Below, piece by piece: positions 9,373-20,230 of a DNA stretch of 64,000 nt (position 1 is the stretch's first letter; each line of letters begins with the position of its first letter). Source of the stretch: an uncultured Alphaproteobacteria bacterium (lineage in GTDB: Bacteria; Pseudomonadota; Alphaproteobacteria; Micavibrionales; Micavibrionaceae); assembly GCA_946481075.1 (NCBI GenBank), contig CAMLMC010000001.1, positions 1,302,001 through 1,366,000 on the forward strand, given 5' to 3'. Position numbers and translations under genes: made by a program. Below the pieces are notes generated by a model. The model did no database searches and was not told where the DNA came from. It saw nothing but the letters and a program-made list of their open reading frames with translations.

Positions 9373-10302
9373 TTAAAGTTCAGGCAACGCCGCGACAATT
9401 TCGGCGCGGTGCATTTCATACTTGGATGGAAGCTTGAGATCTTCGCCCAGTGTTTCCACCGATTCGTCGATCGCAAAGCCCGGGTGATCCGTGGCCAGTT
9501 CGAACAGAACATGGTTCGGCTCCCGGAAATAGACCGAGTGGAAATAATTCCGGTCGATCACTTCCGTCAGCCTGTGACCATCGGCGACGATGCCATCCCG
9601 GATTTTTACTTCCGACTCGTCATCGCCGACGCGGAACGCCACATGATGAATGGTGCCCGCACCAGGCGCGCCCCGCCACATGCCGGGAATTTCCCGTAAG
9701 TCGACGAAACGTCCGATTCCGTCGCCCGAAGCGCGGTAGCGATAGCGGCTGCCGTCATTCCCGACGAATGTATAGCCAAGATGTTTGGTCAAGATATCCG
9801 CCGTCTTCGCCTGATCATCGACCCAGAGCGACACACTGTGAAAACCGCGAATCGCCACATCCGCCGGAATATCATCGCTCGCCCAGACCGAATCGTCCGG
9901 CAAATCGTCAACGCCGACAAATTCGAGCATCAGCCCATCCGGATCCTGAATCCGAATCACGGTTTCATCGAAATGCTTTTCCGGTCCCTGATAGGCAATC
10001 CCCAATTCATGGAAACGGTTCATCCAGAAGGAAATGGCCGATTTGGGCACCGCAAAGACGATTTCCACCGCCTGTCCCGTGCCATGCCGCCCTTTGGAAA
10101 TATCCCCATGCGGGAAGAAGGTCAGGACAGAACCGGGCGTACCGGTCTTATCCGCAAAATAGAAGTGATAGGTGCCGGGATCGTCATAATTCACCGTCTT
10201 CTTGATAAAGCGCATGCCAAGCGCTTTGGTGTAAAAGTCGAAATTCTGTTTGGCATCGCCGGCAATAGCCGTGATGTGATGCAGGCCGTATGCAGTTTTC
10301 AT
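9373..10302 (-). CDS. Ring-cleaving dioxygenase / glyoxalase-family protein (MhqO-like)
   Basis: A 309-residue protein built of two vicinal-oxygen-chelate (glyoxalase/extradiol dioxygenase) modules. The first starts GLHHITAIAGDAKQNFDFYT with a metal-binding histidine, and the second starts RGFHSVSLWVDDQ. GTIHHVAFRV and a glutamate in HVLFELATDHPGFA complete the expected metal sites. The closest pattern I recall is the MhqO/LinE-like family of ring-cleaving dioxygenases. It lies upstream of the esterase gene on the same strand, with a REP-like palindrome between them. The substrate is probably a hydroquinone or catechol, but that is inference. Confidence 0.85.
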   Translation of the reverse strand: MKTAYGLHHITAIAGDAKQNFDFYTKALGMRFIKKTVNYDDPGTYHFYFADKTGTPGSVLTFFPHGDISKGRHGTGQAVEIVFAVPKSAISFWMNRFHELGIAYQGPEKHFDETVIRIQDPDGLMLEFVGVDDLPDDSVWASDDIPADVAIRGFHSVSLWVDDQAKTADILTKHLGYTFVGNDGSRYRYRASGDGIGRFVDLREIPGMWRGAPGAGTIHHVAFRVGDDESEVKIRDGIVADGHRLTEVIDRNYFHSVYFREPNHVLFELATDHPGFAIDESVETLGEDLKLPSKYEMHRAEIVAALPEL

Positions 10303-10536
10303 GATTGTTCTCCTTGGATAGTCTTTATACGGTGTGAGTCGCTTTTTCGATCACCCCACAAGGGTGCCTTGTGGCGGAGCGGGCAATCCCCGCAAACAGC
10401 CTGAAAAAAAAATTTCGCTGGGAATTTTATCCCAATCATACGATTGGCTGCCATAGATAACTGTAAAAACTGGGTTTTCGGGCAGCGATTCGCACCAGAC
10501 ATTAGCGAAGCAAGATAAAAAAGATTCTATACAGAA

Positions 10537-10552
10537 AAACAATATATTGAAC
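10537..10552. promoter_or_regulatory. NrdR box 1
   Basis: AAACAATATATTGAAC matches the NrdR consensus (acaCwAtATaTwgtgt) in the core CAATATATTG. NrdR represses ribonucleotide reductase operons when dATP is high. Its core starts exactly 31 bases before that of box 2, or three helical turns, which is the standard tandem arrangement. Confidence 0.8.
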
Positions 10553-10567
10553 CGATCCGATTTTTGT

Positions 10568-10583
10568 ATACTATATCTAGAGA
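10568..10583. promoter_or_regulatory. NrdR box 2
   Basis: ATACTATATCTAGAGA carries the core CTATATCTAG, which also fits the NrdR consensus. It is the second member of a tandem pair spaced by 31 bases upstream of nrdHIEF. The nrdR gene itself is not in the window. Confidence 0.75.
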
Positions 10584-10703
10584 ACGCAACGTTTCTCGCG
10601 TTCATTTTCAGAAATGTAAAAATACATGTGCAGCCGTAACGCGCTGGGGATCATGCTCCTCTGCGCATGGGGGGGCCTTGTCTTTAGGAGAAGGAGAAAG
10701 AAT

Positions 10704-10943
10704 ATGTCTATTGTCGTTTACAGCAAGCCAGCTTGCGTTCAGTGCACAGCAACTTACCGCGCCCTTGATCAGCGCGGAATCGCCTATAGCGTTGTCGATA
10801 TTTCCAAGGATGAGCAAGCCCTGTCCATGGTCCGTGGCATGGGGTACCTTCAGGTTCCGGTCATTGTTACAGAAAATGACCACTGGTCCGGTTTCCGCCC
10901 CGACAAGATCAACACCCTTGTCCGCGAAACAGTCGCCGCCTAG
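10704..10943 (+). CDS. nrdH: Glutaredoxin-like NrdH, class Ib RNR electron donor
   Basis: A 79-residue redoxin that reduces the class Ib ribonucleotide reductase. The active site is CVQC near residue 11, and the NrdH signature WSGFRPDKI is near the C-terminus. The ATG at 10704 was chosen because it follows the AGGAGAAGGAGA ribosome binding site. The in-frame ATG at 10626 would add 26 residues unlike the family. It is the first gene of nrdHIEF and lies nine bases before nrdI. Confidence 0.95.
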   Translation: MSIVVYSKPACVQCTATYRALDQRGIAYSVVDISKDEQALSMVRGMGYLQVPVIVTENDHWSGFRPDKINTLVRETVAA

Positions 10944-11338
10944 GTTCTTGGGATGACACTTCTGGTCTATTTTTCCAGCAAATCCCTCAATACCCATCGC
11001 TTCATCGAAAAAACGGGTTTGAGAGCGCGGAGGATTCCCCTTGATCCTCAGGAAGAAATGATCAAAGTGAATGAACCCTATATTCTGGTTTCGCCGACCT
11101 ATGCGGATGCGCAGGGCGGCGGAGCCGTACCAAAACAAGTGATTCGTTTTTTGAACGATCCCGAAAACAGGGCCTATATTCGCGGCGTAATCGCGGCGGG
11201 CAACAGGAATTTCGGACAATATTATGGTTATGCCGGCAACGTGATTTCTGCACGTTGCGGCGTCCCGTGTTTCTATAAGTTCGAACTAATGGGAACACCG
11301 GACGATGTTGAAATGGTTAGAAATGGAGTAAGAGAGTT

Positions 11339-14529
<3,191 letters not shown>

Positions 14530-14546
14530 GCTCACCTGTAATTTAC

Positions 14547-14588
14547 AAAACCGCGCAGATGCCATACGGTGCCTGCGCGGTTTTTTAT
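14547..14588 (+). terminator. Intrinsic terminator of nrdHIEF
   Basis: The arms AAAACCGCGCAG and CTGCGCGGTTTT pair perfectly around a 14-base loop and run into TTTTTTATTT. It lies 18 bases after the nrdF stop and 22 bases before the next start, so it separates nrdHIEF from the ArsC-like gene. Confidence 0.9.
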
Positions 14589-14609
14589 TTGTGAGGAAAG
14601 AGACAGCGA

Positions 14610-14960
14610 ATGAACGTTCATATCTATGGCATCAAAAATTGTGACACGATGAAGAAAGCCTTTGCCTGGCTTGATGCGCACAAAATCGCCTATGAATTTC
14701 ACGACTATAAAAAAGAAGGCGCCAACCAGGAGATAGTGAAAAAAGCGATCGACCAGCATGGCTGGGAAAACGTCGTCAACCGCAAAGGAACGACATGGCG
14801 CGTGCTGCCCGATGACATTAAGTCGGCCATGAATGACTACAAGGCCCTAAGCGTAGCACTTGAAAATCCATCCATTATCAAACGCCCCCTTCTCCTGCAT
14901 GACGATGCAATCTATCTGGGATTTGATGAAGAAACATACGCAATCATCATGACGGTGTAA
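14610..14960 (+). CDS. ArsC/Spx-family reductase-like protein (YffB type)
   Basis: A 116-residue thioredoxin-fold protein. It starts MNVHIYGIKNCDTMKKAFAW, with the single family cysteine in the N-C-D-T context that marks the YffB branch of the ArsC family. RPLLLHDDAIYLGFDEETY is the conserved C-terminal half. YffB proteins bind glutathione and are probably thiol reductases rather than true arsenate reductases. A good ribosome binding site (GAGGAAAGAGA) precedes the ATG. No arsenic genes are nearby. Confidence 0.85.
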   Translation: MNVHIYGIKNCDTMKKAFAWLDAHKIAYEFHDYKKEGANQEIVKKAIDQHGWENVVNRKGTTWRVLPDDIKSAMNDYKALSVALENPSIIKRPLLLHDDAIYLGFDEETYAIIMTV

Positions 14961-14974
14961 AACCGCCTCGCGCC

Positions 14975-15529
14975 CTAAGGATTTAAATAAGCGGGGTTTA
15001 CGGACCGGCCGTTATCGGCCGCATGGGATTCATTATCCAGTTTCGCCTGATGCATTATCTGTAAAAACCGATAGGGCTTGCGTATGGCTGGCAGTTCAAC
15101 ATCACCTACATATCGACAATCGAGATGAATGCGCCCATAACCCAGCATCCATCCAAAAAACCCGTGATTGACCACTTCGCCCCTTACATCACCGAGTTCA
15201 ATTTCTTCCACTTCAACAGAAAACAAGCCCTTCTTGTAAACGATTCTCCGGTCAGTCAACCCAATCTCAATCGAGACAAACTCCAGACATAAAGAAAGGA
15301 AGATGCCAAGACCGGTCAAAGTAAAAAATACCGTGAATGCGATACGAATCTCGTAACCAAACAGAGTAAAGCCACCCCCCAGAAATTTCAGTAAGAGCGC
15401 ATCAAGATAGATGCCGCCAAATATCAGGGCCGTAAGCCAGAAGAGAGCCTCTATAAGATAAATCCAATGGGAATGGGCAAGCAGTAACAACTTCTCCTGC
15501 TGATTGACTATCTTTCGAATATAGGACAT
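14975..15529 (-). CDS. Bacterial PH-domain membrane protein (YdbS-like)
   Basis: A 184-residue protein with two adjacent membrane helices (about residues 22 to 45 and 58 to 85). A bacterial pleckstrin-homology domain (bPH2) follows, seen in LTDRRIVYKKGLFSVEVEEI and LGYGRIHLDC. The function of these proteins is poorly known. A GGGGGCGG ribosome binding site precedes the start. A 44-codon gene lies ten bases upstream on the same strand, so the two probably form an operon that runs opposite to the hfaB-like gene. Confidence 0.8.
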   Translation of the reverse strand: MSYIRKIVNQQEKLLLLAHSHWIYLIEALFWLTALIFGGIYLDALLLKFLGGGFTLFGYEIRIAFTVFFTLTGLGIFLSLCLEFVSIEIGLTDRRIVYKKGLFSVEVEEIELGDVRGEVVNHGFFGWMLGYGRIHLDCRYVGDVELPAIRKPYRFLQIMHQAKLDNESHAADNGRSVNPAYLNP

Positions 15530-15538
15530 TCCGCCCCC

Positions 15539-15673
15539 TTACTGCGCCTGCGGGATCAGGGATAGATGGGCCCCTTCCGGAATCATGTCGATCCATACGA
15601 CAAATAAGCCAACCCCTAACGCACATATCGCAAATCCTGCTACGCGGATCATGGCGGGCAAATTTTCATGCAT
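15539..15673 (-). CDS. 44-residue single-helix membrane peptide
   Basis: Reading the minus strand from the ATG at 15673 gives a 44-residue protein starting MHENLPAMIRVAGFAICALG. One hydrophobic helix covers about residues 11 to 28, and the C-terminus is short and polar (SLIPQAQ). The stop lies only nine bases before the PH-domain gene start, and both point the same way, which supports a real small gene. It overlaps the 5' end of the hfaB-like gene on the other strand. I do not recognise the family. Confidence 0.5.
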   Translation of the reverse strand: MHENLPAMIRVAGFAICALGVGLFVVWIDMIPEGAHLSLIPQAQ

Positions 15674-16505
15674 ATCCGCTTGTGTCGGTATCACTGCACC
15701 CAATAATAAAGGTATTAGACCGGCTTATAGCTATCCGGTAACAAACAATGACACCCCTTATAGCCAATGTTTAAAAAGCATAGGAAAAAGCTTTACGACG
15801 AAAAATCCCCCTATATTTGCCGTTGGTGAAGTTGCCGATAAAACTGGACAAATCAATTATGAGGAAGACGGCCACGCCCTAAGCCAGGGTGTGTCGGAGA
15901 TGGTTATAAGCGCTTTCGCGAAAACAAAAATCGTTCGCATGGTTGAACGACTCGACCTGCGCATTCCGCTGGCGGAAGTAAAACTTTCGGAACAAAGTAA
16001 ACTGACGCGCAAAGTCAAAGACTACGGACAATTGCCCGCCAGCGATTTTATTGTCGTTGGTGCACTGACGGAGCTGAATTACAACATTGTCAGCGGCGGG
16101 GCACAATTGTTTGTACGAGGTATAGGAGGGGGCGCCCGCACCGTTGTTGTGAATGTTGCGCTTGACCTGAGGGTTATCGATTCACGTGATTTTAGCATCA
16201 AGTATGTTTCCAGTTTGCAAAAGCAAATTTACGGTTATGAAGTCGAGGCCAATGTTTTCAGATTCTTTGGAAACTCATTGATCGAATTCGATGCCGGCGC
16301 CGTGCGCAACGAGCCCATGCAGCTTGGTGTGCGTTCGGTTGTAGAAATGGCCGTATATCAAATCATGACAGACTTTTTAGGACTTCCCGAGGCTCCGGAC
16401 TGCGGCCTTGTGGAGACAGACCACATGGGTCCGTATCTATCTGAAATCAGTCCAGACCAAAACCGTAAACAACCACCGAAAAAGGAGAAAAATTATGAGA
16501 ATTAG
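15651..16505 (+). CDS. CsgG/HfaB-family outer membrane secretion and anchoring lipoprotein
   Basis: A CsgG-fold protein of 284 residues if it starts at 15651. Stretches such as MVERLD, SDFIVVGALTELNYNI, VNVALDLRVIDSR, YEVEANVFRFF and EPMQLGVRSVVEMA resemble HfaB, the holdfast anchor pore of Caulobacter, more than Escherichia coli CsgG. A lipobox ISAC lies at residues 8 to 11 and the sequence after it, VGITAP, resembles the start of mature CsgG. The signal peptide would be very short and weakly hydrophobic, so the true start is uncertain; upstream in-frame codons to 15585 give no better signal. Two secreted-protein genes follow. Confidence 0.85.
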   Translation: MAGKFSCISACVGITAPNNKGIRPAYSYPVTNNDTPYSQCLKSIGKSFTTKNPPIFAVGEVADKTGQINYEEDGHALSQGVSEMVISAFAKTKIVRMVERLDLRIPLAEVKLSEQSKLTRKVKDYGQLPASDFIVVGALTELNYNIVSGGAQLFVRGIGGGARTVVVNVALDLRVIDSRDFSIKYVSSLQKQIYGYEVEANVFRFFGNSLIEFDAGAVRNEPMQLGVRSVVEMAVYQIMTDFLGLPEAPDCGLVETDHMGPYLSEISPDQNRKQPPKKEKNYEN

Positions 16506-17550
16506 TAAAAGACTGCTTATGGCATCGGCGATCTGCGCCCTTTCCATAGGCACAGCATCCCAGAAGGCAAGCGCATTCGAAGATGTGGACTGGGACTGGG
16601 AACTAACCGTTGTTGAAGACATCAACATCGGCATAGATGGCAATGCTGTCTATGACCCGACCGGCGTTCTCAAACTTGAGAAGATCCAGGTTAGCATTGG
16701 TGATCTTTCTGCAACATCAACAGTAGATGGCGTTAGCAATAACCCGCCTGTTGAAGGTGGTGGTACAACAACCTTTAGCGAAACCATCGATCTTCAAGCT
16801 TTGTTCGATGATAATGCCGAAGGAAACCCGATTACAAGCATCGTGGTAAATAACCCGGATCTGGAGGCATCCAACCCATCGGGTAATGTCGACAACAAGG
16901 CAGAGCAGGTTAATCTTACATTCGATCTGACTGGTGAAGTCCCGGTTGTGGGAACAGAATCGTTGGATGCGGTTGACCTACCCAGCGTTGTAAGCACAGC
17001 TACCGCTGTTGCGAACAACCAGGTTATTTCAAGCGACGTTTCTCTGGGTCTTCATGATGCGCAATTCGCCTTCGGCGGATTCTCAGGTGAGCTTGAATCT
17101 GGTCCATTCGGAAATGCCCAAGTACTCTCTAGCGGGGGTGGACATGACGAGAACGCCTATACTGATGCTCTGGCTGCCGCTACTCTGGCTGCTGCACTGG
17201 GTATCATTACACCGGCAACTATTACGGCAGACTCATCCGTATCCAATATTGTGAATGCATCTGTTGATAGCGCAGCTACAGCATTGTCTAACAATATGGA
17301 TGTGGAAGTGAATGCCACCACTCCCGGTGATGCGTTCGCCTTGGCAGATGTAACGCAGTTTTCCTATGCGGACATTACAGCATCATCCAGCGTCAATACA
17401 GTTGATGTGAATAACTATACAAACTTTGGCGGTGCCGGCATGGGACCGCTCGCAGAAGCACAGATTCCGCTTGTAAGCTCGGTAGCAACCGCTGTCGGGA
17501 ACAACATGGCGATCCGTGTATCGGCACCTAGTGTAGATGCTGGTTTATAA
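16495..17550 (+). CDS. HfaD-like secreted surface protein with repeated ATAxxNN motifs
   Basis: A 351-residue secreted protein. The ATG at 16495 follows AAGGAGAAAAATT and gives a clear signal peptide (RLLMASAICALSIGTASQKASA). The mature part is acidic, rich in Asn, Ser, Ala and Thr, and has no cysteine. A motif recurs three times: TATAVANNQ near residue 175, TALSNNMDVEV near 265 and VATAVGNNMAIRV near 335. Length, composition and position beside an HfaB-like pore suggest HfaD, a holdfast anchor protein. This is inference, since I recall the family only roughly. The start overlaps the end of the hfaB-like gene by 11 bases. Confidence 0.6.
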   Translation: MRISKRLLMASAICALSIGTASQKASAFEDVDWDWELTVVEDINIGIDGNAVYDPTGVLKLEKIQVSIGDLSATSTVDGVSNNPPVEGGGTTTFSETIDLQALFDDNAEGNPITSIVVNNPDLEASNPSGNVDNKAEQVNLTFDLTGEVPVVGTESLDAVDLPSVVSTATAVANNQVISSDVSLGLHDAQFAFGGFSGELESGPFGNAQVLSSGGGHDENAYTDALAAATLAAALGIITPATITADSSVSNIVNASVDSAATALSNNMDVEVNATTPGDAFALADVTQFSYADITASSSVNTVDVNNYTNFGGAGMGPLAEAQIPLVSSVATAVGNNMAIRVSAPSVDAGL

Positions 17551-17563
17551 TGGCTCGAAAGAT

Positions 17564-17612
17564 GGAAGATGTCGTGAATAGTTAAAATTCATGGCATCTT
17601 CCACTTTATTTT
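17564..17612 (+). terminator. Intercistronic hairpin, probable attenuator/terminator
   Basis: Bases 17564-17579 and 17587-17602 form a 16-base-pair stem with two G-U wobbles around a 7-base loop, followed by ACTTTATTTT. It lies between the HfaD-like and HfaA-like genes. It could end part of the transcripts or protect the upstream mRNA and so set different protein amounts. Confidence 0.75.
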
Positions 17613-17638
17613 CCGAATTCCAACTATGGAGGATTAAC

Positions 17639-18055
17639 ATGGAAAAATTCTCACTTAAGCCTGAATGGCAAAAGAACATTGCTCTTCTGCTCTTCCTAGG
17701 CACTACAGTTATGACGTCCATGCCACAAGAGGTCTATTCACAAGATAGGAATCAGGCATGGCAGTTCACAAGACAAAACCGCGCCTCAATTGCCGCGCTT
17801 ATTCGTGACGTAGAAAAACCGGACAATGCCGTATCACAAGTTAGCGGAAATGCCGGTTATACAAATCTTGTTTGCGGAAAGGACGGGCAGGCTTCTGCAT
17901 CCGGCAATACCACATGTGTTATCCTGAACAACTCGCATGGGGCCATTCAGGTTGGTCAGGATTCGCAGGGAAACCAGAGTGCCACTTCGCAGAATGAAGT
18001 AGCCCCGCCGAGCGGTGCGGATGAAATCCTGGCGACATTGAACGGGAGCCCGTGA
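17639..18055 (+). CDS. HfaA/curlin-like small secreted protein
   Basis: A 138-residue secreted protein. The ATG at 17639 follows ATGGAGGATTAAC and opens with a hydrophobic signal region (IALLLFLGTTVMTSMPQEVYS). The mature part has NRASIAALIRDVEKP, a central region with two cysteines (LVCGKDGQ and NTTCVIL), and a curlin-like stretch GAIQVGQDSQGNQSATSQ. Size, export signal and operon context fit HfaA, the amyloid-like holdfast anchor subunit, but the match is from memory. A strong hairpin separates it from the upstream gene. An in-frame ATG at 17591 would lie before the ribosome binding site and is not used here. Confidence 0.6.
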   Translation: MEKFSLKPEWQKNIALLLFLGTTVMTSMPQEVYSQDRNQAWQFTRQNRASIAALIRDVEKPDNAVSQVSGNAGYTNLVCGKDGQASASGNTTCVILNNSHGAIQVGQDSQGNQSATSQNEVAPPSGADEILATLNGSP

Positions 18056-18098
18056 CCAGATGAAAGTACCGCATTATCACAGGGAATATAATATTTAC

Positions 18099-18842
18099 TT
18101 ACCTTGCAATAAGCCGTGCAAGCAAGAAGTATAAGCGATAAGGCGTAAGAGCCAGAATTTTCATTGGGATCGTGAACCTTTTAGGGAAATGAATCTCGAA
18201 ATTTTTGCCGGTCAAGCCATCGGCGATAGCGCGCGCCGCCGCATCCGGGGTAATTATCATAGGCATTGAAAAGTCGTTTTTATCAGTGAGCGGAGTTTTG
18301 ACAAACCCGGGATTGATGAGACGCACGTCAATATTCTCTGCCGCCATTTCGGATCGCAAGGATTCAGCAAGATTGATTATAGCCGCCTTTGTCGCACTGT
18401 AAGGTTGGCCGCCCGGAAGGCCTTTATAGCCCGCAACACTTCCACATAAAGCCAGCTGACCGTAACCTTGCGCCTTATAATGCGGGATTATAAAATTCAA
18501 GAACGTGAAGACGCTTTCCAAGTTGGTTGATATTGTCAGTGCTGCGTTTTCCTCTGTGATGTCATGAATAGAGCCGGGCGTATAAACTGCGGCCAGATAA
18601 ACGACGCAATCAATCTTGGTTATCCGTAGAAAAGCATTCGCAAAGGATTCTCTGTTGGTTACATCTATCGGGATAACCTCGTGTTTGCTATCCAGCGATA
18701 TATTCAATTCCGCCAAGGATTCCACGTTACGCGCCGATAGTATAAGATTTGCACCGCGCCTATGAAGCTCCTGCGCAAGCGCATGCCCTATGCCGGAACT
18801 GGCGCCGACAATCCATACCTTCTTTCCTGCATAATCGTTCAT
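18099..18842 (-). CDS. Short-chain dehydrogenase/reductase
   Basis: A 247-residue classical SDR. The nucleotide-binding motif is GASSGIGHALA, the catalytic pair is YSATKAAI (Tyr and Lys), and LINPGFVKTPLTDKNDF follows. It is the last gene of the minus-strand lipid-modification cluster, and its start overlaps the stop of the hydrolase gene (ATGA). In related clusters of other proteobacteria an SDR accompanies DUF1365 and CFA-like genes. The substrate is unknown. Confidence 0.9.
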   Translation of the reverse strand: MNDYAGKKVWIVGASSGIGHALAQELHRRGANLILSARNVESLAELNISLDSKHEVIPIDVTNRESFANAFLRITKIDCVVYLAAVYTPGSIHDITEENAALTISTNLESVFTFLNFIIPHYKAQGYGQLALCGSVAGYKGLPGGQPYSATKAAIINLAESLRSEMAAENIDVRLINPGFVKTPLTDKNDFSMPMIITPDAAARAIADGLTGKNFEIHFPKRFTIPMKILALTPYRLYFLLARLIAR

Positions 18843-19696
18843 TTGTGTCTTTCAAAGAAATCCATCATGTCCTCTCGGACTGGTGCCTTATTCTGCCATA
18901 CCCAGCTTAATGCGCCTATGATTTCTTTATGGTCAACTCCGGGATAAATTCTAGTTTCAACCTTACCCCCCTGATCTTTAATCCTGTCTTTCAGGCGGTC
19001 CAGGTTGCGTTGGATAACATCTGTATCGTCACCGCCATGTAAAAGTTGCATCGGTGGTTGCCGGCCATCAATAAAGGTTGGAACCTGTATGTTCTTATAA
19101 TTATCAGGCGGGCCAAACATATCTTTTAAGTCATCGTCCTCGGGTATAAAATCATAAGGGCCTGATAAGCCGGAAAAGGCCGTCACAATCGAACGGTCTT
19201 TATCCAACCTGCTCAGATATTGAGGATCGGCCGTGACAAGAGCCGCAAGATGCGCCCCCGATGAATGCCCTGACAGATATAGCCTATCCCTGTCCCCTTT
19301 ATAGGTATTTATATTATCATGCACCCAAGCTGTCGCCAGGGCCGCATCATCTACAAATGCCGGAAATTTTACGTCCGGATACTTCGCGTAATCGGGAATG
19401 ACAACAATATAGCCTTTTTCAACGAAAGGCAGGGCGGAAAAAGCATATTGCTCCTTTTGCCCAAAGGTCCATCGTCCGCCATAAAAAAACACTATAACGG
19501 GCGCAGGCAGTTCAATATTCTTTGGTGTGTAGATATCAAGGGTCTGCCATTCTTCGGGTCCATACGAAATGTCGCTATAACGCTGATACTCAGAGAAATG
19601 CATAGGGATATTAGCGACAAAGAAAGAGGCCGACGAACAGGCGGATAACAGAAATAAGCATGAAACAGATATCAGAAGGCGCAGGATCGTTTTCAT
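18839..19696 (-). CDS. Alpha/beta hydrolase lipoprotein (esterase/lipase fold)
   Basis: A 285-residue hydrolase exported as a lipoprotein (lipobox LSAC within LLISVSCLFLLSACSSA). The oxyanion motif is VIVFFYGGRWTFG, the nucleophile elbow is LSGHSSGAHLA, and the acid/histidine region is LHGGDDTDVI and GVDHKE. This is the BD-FAE/kynurenine formamidase-like branch. It lies inside the minus-strand cluster with three bases between it and the DUF3833 gene, so it may act on lipids at the envelope, but the substrate is not known. Confidence 0.85.
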   Translation of the reverse strand: MKTILRLLISVSCLFLLSACSSASFFVANIPMHFSEYQRYSDISYGPEEWQTLDIYTPKNIELPAPVIVFFYGGRWTFGQKEQYAFSALPFVEKGYIVVIPDYAKYPDVKFPAFVDDAALATAWVHDNINTYKGDRDRLYLSGHSSGAHLAALVTADPQYLSRLDKDRSIVTAFSGLSGPYDFIPEDDDLKDMFGPPDNYKNIQVPTFIDGRQPPMQLLHGGDDTDVIQRNLDRLKDRIKDQGGKVETRIYPGVDHKEIIGALSWVWQNKAPVREDMMDFFERHK

Positions 19697-19699
19697 GCT

Positions 19700-20230
19700 T
19701 TATTTCTTTTTCATGAAGATCGTAAGTTCCGCCACAGTAATACCAAACTTCTTGATATAGGATCGGTTGATCAAAACTCCGTCACTCATGGCGAACATCC
19801 AGTCATCGAATGTAACCAGATATGTTTTTCCATCTACCTCTAGATGCATCTGATATTTCCATTGAACTGCGTTGCCATTGGTTTTTCCTTCGGCTTTACC
19901 TTTGATATCGCTAGCCGTGCCTTCATAGGTGTTGTCTGAAACCTTGACGATATTCCATACGCGCCGCTGTGTTTTTCCATCATCATAAACGAAATCTTCT
20001 TCCAATTTTCCTATGTTGCCATCCCAAGATCCGACCATATCTATGTCAAATTTTCTGGTAACATTTCCACGCCAATCTTGGACAATCCCCCACGCCTGGA
20101 TTGGCCCGTCGAAATATTCTTTTATATCGAGTTCGGGTTTCGTGTTGTCGTAGTGCCCAATCGAAGGTGATGTACAAGCATTAAGAAGCATGACCACTCC
20201 CATAACCATTATAATTTGCAGGATCTTCAT
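19700..20230 (-). CDS. DUF3833-family lipoprotein
   Basis: A 176-residue lipoprotein (lipobox LNAC near residue 19) of the DUF3833 type. FDGPIQAWGIVQDWRGNVTR and FDIDMVGSWDG are the typical N-terminal features, and DDWMFAMSDGVLINRSYIKK is the typical C-terminal one. The fold is probably lipocalin-like. The start overlaps the end of the chalcone-isomerase-like gene by 50 bases, but AAAGGGATATCAAA gives it its own ribosome binding site. Such genes regularly sit with DUF1365 and CFA synthase-like genes. Confidence 0.85.
   Translation of the reverse strand: MKILQIIMVMGVVMLLNACTSPSIGHYDNTKPELDIKEYFDGPIQAWGIVQDWRGNVTRKFDIDMVGSWDGNIGKLEEDFVYDDGKTQRRVWNIVKVSDNTYEGTASDIKGKAEGKTNGNAVQWKYQMHLEVDGKTYLVTFDDWMFAMSDGVLINRSYIKKFGITVAELTIFMKKK

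Larger units (their letters stand above)
10303..10703 (+). other. 401-base region upstream of nrdH: regulatory sequence and leader
   Basis: No convincing gene lies here. The left part holds the promoter side of the minus-strand dioxygenase gene. The right part holds two NrdR-like boxes and then a leader of about 120 bases. The leader contains a small hairpin (GAACGC at 10582-10587 pairing with GCGTTC at 10598-10603) and a strong purine-rich ribosome binding site (AGGAGAAGGAGA) before nrdH. I see no cobalamin riboswitch. Confidence 0.6.

Noticed and set aside
9450..10205. Plus-strand open frame of 251 codons opposite the dioxygenase gene
   Set aside because: Arg/Pro/Ser-rich translation typical of an antisense frame; the minus-strand gene has clear glyoxalase-fold motifs.
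10626..10703. 26-codon N-terminal extension of NrdH
   Set aside because: The extension is unlike any NrdH, and the strong ribosome binding site sits directly before the ATG at 10704.
10303..10703. Cobalamin riboswitch upstream of the ribonucleotide reductase genes
   Set aside because: The operon is class Ib and needs no cobalamin; I see no B12-box-like sequence, only NrdR boxes.
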